From contig JAJKFL010000039.1 of the NCBI GenBank assembly GCA_021186555.1, forward strand, positions 38,709,610 through 38,773,609: 64,000 bases of DNA. Direction: 5' to 3'. The translations under genes and the position numbers were made by a program. The notes beneath the pieces were generated by a model. It had not been told where the DNA came from and searched no databases. It saw nothing but the letters and a program-made list of their open reading frames with translations. This stretch comes from Reticulitermes speratus (Eukaryota > Arthropoda > Insecta > Blattodea > Rhinotermitidae). This document shows, piece after piece, positions 52,601 through 58,600 of the stretch; within the stretch, counting starts at the first letter, position 1; each line of letters starts with the position of its first letter.

Positions 52601-55600
52601 CCTCTTTTGTCTCCCTCTCTCTCTTCTTTCTCTTCTTTTCCTCCTCCCCTTCTCAAACACTGCATTCCTTTACGGACCTTGCCTTCCAATACAATCTTCC
52701 TCCATTCCCGACGGTCTTTGGCCGCTGCCTGCCTGTTTTTTTATTCCCATTATATTTAAATCCTCTTCACCTCGTCCCTCCATCTTTTACGTGGTCTTCC
52801 TGTTTTCCTTGTTCCTCCCGTTGTAGCTGTTGCAATTTGTTTTGATATTCGTTGGTTTTGCGTTATTTCAAAATGACCCTACAATCTTAGTCCGAGGGAT
52901 TTTATAAATTTTACAGTATCTGCCACTTGGAAGATGTCCTTTATGTCCTTCTTCTTCTTATTCTCCAGTATTCTCCTTCTTTAGCAGTCCGTATATTTAA
53001 CGAAGCCAGGGACTTGCAAAGTTGCGGACTTGAAGTTTGAGGTATGCGCGAAATCCCTTTGCTGCAGTTTATTTTGAAGAACGTCAAACCAAGATGGGCG
53101 ACACGTTAGGTATTACAGGCATGTGCTTGGTCGCTCCGCAGATAGAGAAAGTGCACGAGTTCATACAAACTGATGCAAATACTCTGAGCGCGTTCGTTTC
53201 TTCCGAGGTTTTGTCCGGGCTTTTGACCCGTAAGTCAGTGTGGGTCGTATTAGGTTTGATAGAGTTTTAATTTGCCGATCCCAGTGGCCGAGCGGTCTAA
53301 GGCGTGGGTCTGCGGCTGCTCGCTTACTGGGATTGTGGGTTCGAATCCCACCGGGGGCATGGATATCTGTCTCTTGTGAGTGTTGTGTGTTGTCAGGTAG
53401 AGGTCTCTGTGACGGGCTGATCACTCGTCCAGAGGAGTCCTACCGACTGTGGTGTGTCTAAAAGTGTGTGATCGTGAAGCCTCGAACAATGAGGCGGCCT
53501 AGGCCCCCTAGGGGCTGTCAACCATAGAATAAAGAGTCCCGGTCAGATCTTGGCACGAAATCGGGTGTTGCGTGCATTTCGTTAGTTCCTCGAGCGACAG
53601 ACAAATTCTGAGGCACTGCTTGACACTAAGCACAGCCAATCTCAAATCATTTCAGGTCATTGTCACTTATTGTAATATCATCATTAGTACGTCAGAGGTC
53701 GATCCAGTGGCCGCGCGTCTAAGGCGTGGTCTGCGCCGCTCGCTGCTGGTATTGTGGTTCGAACCGCTAGGCATGGATGTCTGCGTTGTGAGTGTTGTGT
53801 GTTGTCAGTAGAGGTCTCTGCGACGGCTGATCACTCGTCCAAGAGTCCTACGACTGTGGTGTGTCTCAAAGTGTAATCGTGAAGCCTCGAAAAATGAGCG
53901 GCCTAGGCCCCCAAGGGCTGTCGGGCCATTGAAAAAGAAATAGTTTTCATTTATCTTTCGAGACAGGAGTGCTGACCTGAAGAGTTTAATGTGCGGTACG
54001 CATGCGCGATTTACTGCCATAATTTTGGAACAAATGTCTGTCCACATTTTCTTTTCCTTCTGTACACTGTAGATAAATCCATTTCCTGCACGATTAATTC
54101 TAGAACACGGACATCGAAATGTTATTTAAACTGTCAAACCACTGCAAATATTTGCTTTGCTACAGAGACGTGACATAATTCATGACGTCACTGTCAGCTA
54201 CAAACAATAAACTGAACCCAAATTAATCGCGCCACAGTTCAGATACCGCAACCTGTGGTCCTCAAGCAAGTGTGGCTCACAATTTACTGTTCATGCCTTA
54301 AAGCTGTTAAACGAGTACACCATAAAGCGCTTCCTTCTTCAGGCAGAACAGTAAGGCCATTAAATAAAATAACGTATAGATAACAATTAAAATAGTGTAC
54401 TGAGGCTTGCTGTTGGGTGTGAAGTGCATAGATCTAATGAATAACTGGAGCCTCGTGTCTGCAGGTGGGCGCCAATTGCTGCGGGACCTCGACGGACTGC
54501 CCCACTTCCCTCGCAGGACACGGAGCGGCCTCGACTCGCTGTCAGGCGTAACTTTCGGCTGGAACAAACGCCTCGACTCACTCAGGTAACCTACTTCAAC
54601 TCAAGATACCTGTGCCCTTTTAGTATGTATCGAAACGACGGCTTCTCTACCCCAGTGTTACAAAAATTTACCAAAAATCTAGAAGCCACTTCAAAATTCC
54701 TGGTCCCAGAAGGGTGACATGCAGCAAGTTCCCCACTGAAGACCCACAAATATTAGGCACAACTGTAGAAAATTTAGTCGCCTGGGCGACCTGGCGACTG
54801 GAATCCGTGCACTCCAGTCTTAATCATCATTTTATGTGGAAAGATGACGTTCCGGGTCTTCCGGAATGTGACGCGGGTCACTGGGACAGTATTTATCGAC
54901 GTTTCGAAAGATCGTAGCACCTTCATCTTCGTTCTTCTTGGACTGATTGACCACGAAGATGAAAGCACCACGATCCTTCGAAACGCCAGGAACTGCTCGC
55001 CCAGCCCCACAACATAACATCCCAGAAGACTTGAATATCTGTCAGAACTTCAAACTTCGCAAAGAAAGAGCAACTTAGCCTGTGGAAGCACGTTTGGGAG
55101 ATTGGACGTGTAGCGTCACATTTGTTTCTACTGGCAACAAAAACTTGGAAAATGGACACAAACTGTTGTCTCGATAGAGTTTATGGTCGACAATATCTTG
55201 CTGAAAATTCAACGGGTCTCCTACAGGCTGTCTCTTATAACCGTCACACAGTAGAGCAATTACACGCCTTTGCGATGCAATCCTGTTCTCCGCTGTACGT
55301 TTCAGGCCCATTCTGGTCGCCATAAGGTGGTGTAAGCCCCTCCGCTGTACGTGTCAGGCCCATTCTGGTCGCCATAAGGTGGTGTAAGCCCCTCCGCTGT
55401 ACGTGTCAGGCACATTCTGGTCGCCATAAGGTGGTGTAAGCCCCTCCGCTGTACGTGTCAGGCCCATTCTGGTCGCCATAAGGTGGTGTAAGCCCCTCCG
55501 CTGTACGTGTCAGGCCCATTCTGGTCGCCATAAGGTGGTGTAAGCCCCTCCGCTGTACGTGTCAGGCCCATTCTGGTCGCCATAAGGTGGTGTAAGCCCC

Positions 55601-58600
55601 TCCGCTGTACGTGTCAGGCCCATTCTGGTCGCCATAAGGTGGTGTAAGCCCCTCCGCTGTACGTGTCAGGCCCATTCTGGTCGCCATAAGGTGGTGTAAG
55701 CCACTCCGCTGTACGTGTCAGGCCCATTCTGGTCGCCATAAGGTGGTGTAAGCCCCTCCGCTGTACGTGTCAGGCCCATTCTGGTCGCCATAAGGTGGTG
55801 TAAGCCCCTCCGCTGTACGTGTCAGGCCCATTCTGGTCGCCATAAGGTGGTGTAAGCCCCTCCGCTGTACGTGTCAGGCCCATTCTGGTCGCCATAAGGT
55901 GGTGTAAGCCCCTCCGCTGTACGTGTCAGGCCCATTCTGGTCGCCATAAGGTGGTGTAAGCCCCTCCGCTGTACGTGTCAGGCCCATTCTGGTCGCCATA
56001 AGGTGGTGTAAGCCCCTCCGCTGTACGTGTCAGACCCATTCTGGTCCCCATAAGGTGGTGTAAGCCCCTCCGCTGTACGTTTCAGGCCCATTCTGGTCGC
56101 CATAAGGTGGTGTAAGCCCCTCCGCTGTACGTGTCAGGCCCATTCTGGTCGCCATAAGGTGGTGTAAGCCCCTCCGCTGTACGTTTCAGGCCCATTCTGG
56201 TCGCCATAAGGTGGTGTAAGCCCCTCCGCTGTACGTGTCAGACCCATTCTGGTCGCCATAAGGTGGTGTAAGCCCCTCCGCTGTACGTGTCAGACCCATT
56301 CTGGTCGCCATAAGGTGGTGTAAGCCCCTCCGCTGTACGTTTCAGGCCCATTCTGGTCGCCATAAGGTGGTGTAAGCCCCTCCGCTGTACGTGTCAGACC
56401 CATTCTGGTCGCCATAAGGTGGTGTAAGCCCCTCCGCTGTACGTTTCAGGCCCATTCTGGTCGCCATAAGGTGGTGTAAGCCCCTCCGCTGTACGTGTCA
56501 GACCCATTCTGGTCCCCATAAGGTGGTGTAAGCCCACGTCATATTCACAGGGCACTCTTGCTACTGCATGTCGAATTATGTATTGGCGAATTACAATTTA
56601 TCACACAACTATGCTTATATGTAACTAACGATTAAATTACACAGAAACATAATCTTCTTTGCTATTTCGCACGGGAGTGAAACCTGGTCTCTCACATTAA
56701 GGGAAAATCATAGGGTGAGAATATACGAGAATACGGTGCGGAAGACGATATTTGGGGCTAAGAGGAGGAAAAAGTAACAAGAGAATAGAGAAAAGTGCAT
56801 AAAGCAGAGCTTCATAATTTGTACTCATCACCAAATATTATTAGAAAATAATAATCAAGAAAAATTAAATTGGCTGGGCATGTGGCACGTATGGGGGAGA
56901 AGACGGGAGGGTGTATACAAGATTTTGGTGAGGAAATCTGAAGAAAAGAGACAAATTACAAGATCTAGGGGTACATGGGAGGATAATATTAAAACTCATC
57001 TTACAGAAATGGCATTAAGAGCGCATGGAATGGGTCCATCTGGTTAAGAATGTTCATAAACCTTCGAATTACAAAAAAAATGCATGGGATTTCTTGACTA
57101 GCTGAGGCAATGTTAGTGTCCCAAGAAGGCTCTGTTGTATGCAGCTATTAATATGCAGTTATTATAGGCTACTGTGTGGACATTGCTAACAACAATTCTA
57201 ACCATCAGTCAGCACAAAAAAAAGCAACACAACCTGAAATGTAAGGGTATCGAATTGCTCTTCAATTCCATTCAGTTCACCTGTGTCGCCAGTGACTTTT
57301 GTTTTATAGGTTAGCAAAGCAGCTGAGTCCAGCCATTAAGACAGCTATAACACCCACGTAATGCAAGTAAGTGCCCTGTACTAAAACCCTCGTTTTCTCT
57401 AAACATTTAACCATATGAACGAAAAAACAGTAACGTTTCAAGAATGCTAGGTTCTCGTCTGCAAGCGGCCATTCCAGAACATTATGCTCTGACGAAAGCC
57501 ATAAATCCAACAGACATAAAATAGGCAACATTTTATGTCATATCATGTTATCTATGATCACAGAAATGGCATGAATGTAAAAAAAAATGTAACATAGGGT
57601 TGGGGTTCGTTACATTATTGCCCTGTTCTTTTGTTAGTCTGTATTTTGTTGTGTCTACGTTCGTGTAGTCAGGCAGCTGGGACAGGTCAGTCAGTATGGG
57701 TAAGGTAAAGGTAAAGGTCTCCCTAGAACGGGCCATGAAGGCCCAGAGAGGGAGTAGAGGTATAGCTCTACTCTTTCTTTAACCTCGGCGCTAGATGGGG
57801 GTGTGTGGTCAAAGCCACTCCCCGGCCGCTTTACTCCCGGGAAAGAGACACGGTACCCATTGTACAGGAGGCTGGGTGGGCCCCAAGGACGGTATGGACG
57901 GCTGCGAAAAATCTCACCTCCACCGGGATTCGATCCCCGGACCGTCCAGCACGTAGCGAGTCACTATACCGACTGAGCTATCCCGGCCCACTAGTCAGTA
58001 TGGGATTTTCTACAAAACGTCCAGACCAGCTCTCTGGCCACTAAGACGTCTAGCAGCCGGCTACCGTAGGTTCTTTCCCCGGCTGTAAAGCGGCCGGGGC
58101 ATGAAGCCGAACACGAACCTTCCTTTAGTTCCAAACTCAAGAATTCATGCAGTATACGTCCAGTCCCCCACATGTCTTCACGGCGAAGTACTTAGTGACA
58201 GCAACAAATCTACCTTGCTTCACTTCAGTAAATTACAACTTCCCCTTACTGCTTACGTCCATGAACGGCTCAGCTCCAGTCGAAACACGTTATAACGTAA
58301 ATATCTCATCCGTTCTCATGAACGGCTCAGCTCCAGTCGAAACACGTTATAACGTAAATATCTCATCCGTTCTCATGAACGGCTCAGCTCCAGTCGAAAC
58401 ACGTTATAACGTAAATATCTCATCCGTTCATGACGGCTCAGCTCCAGTCGAAACGTTATAACGTAAATATCTCATCCGTTCTCATGTCACGAAAATTTTA
58501 TGTTCAGTGGAATTACCTTCGGTAACCAGAAGAGAAACTTCGACGAAATCGACCGCTCTGGATTTAACGGCTTTGTTAAGAAGAACTTCGATGAAATCGA

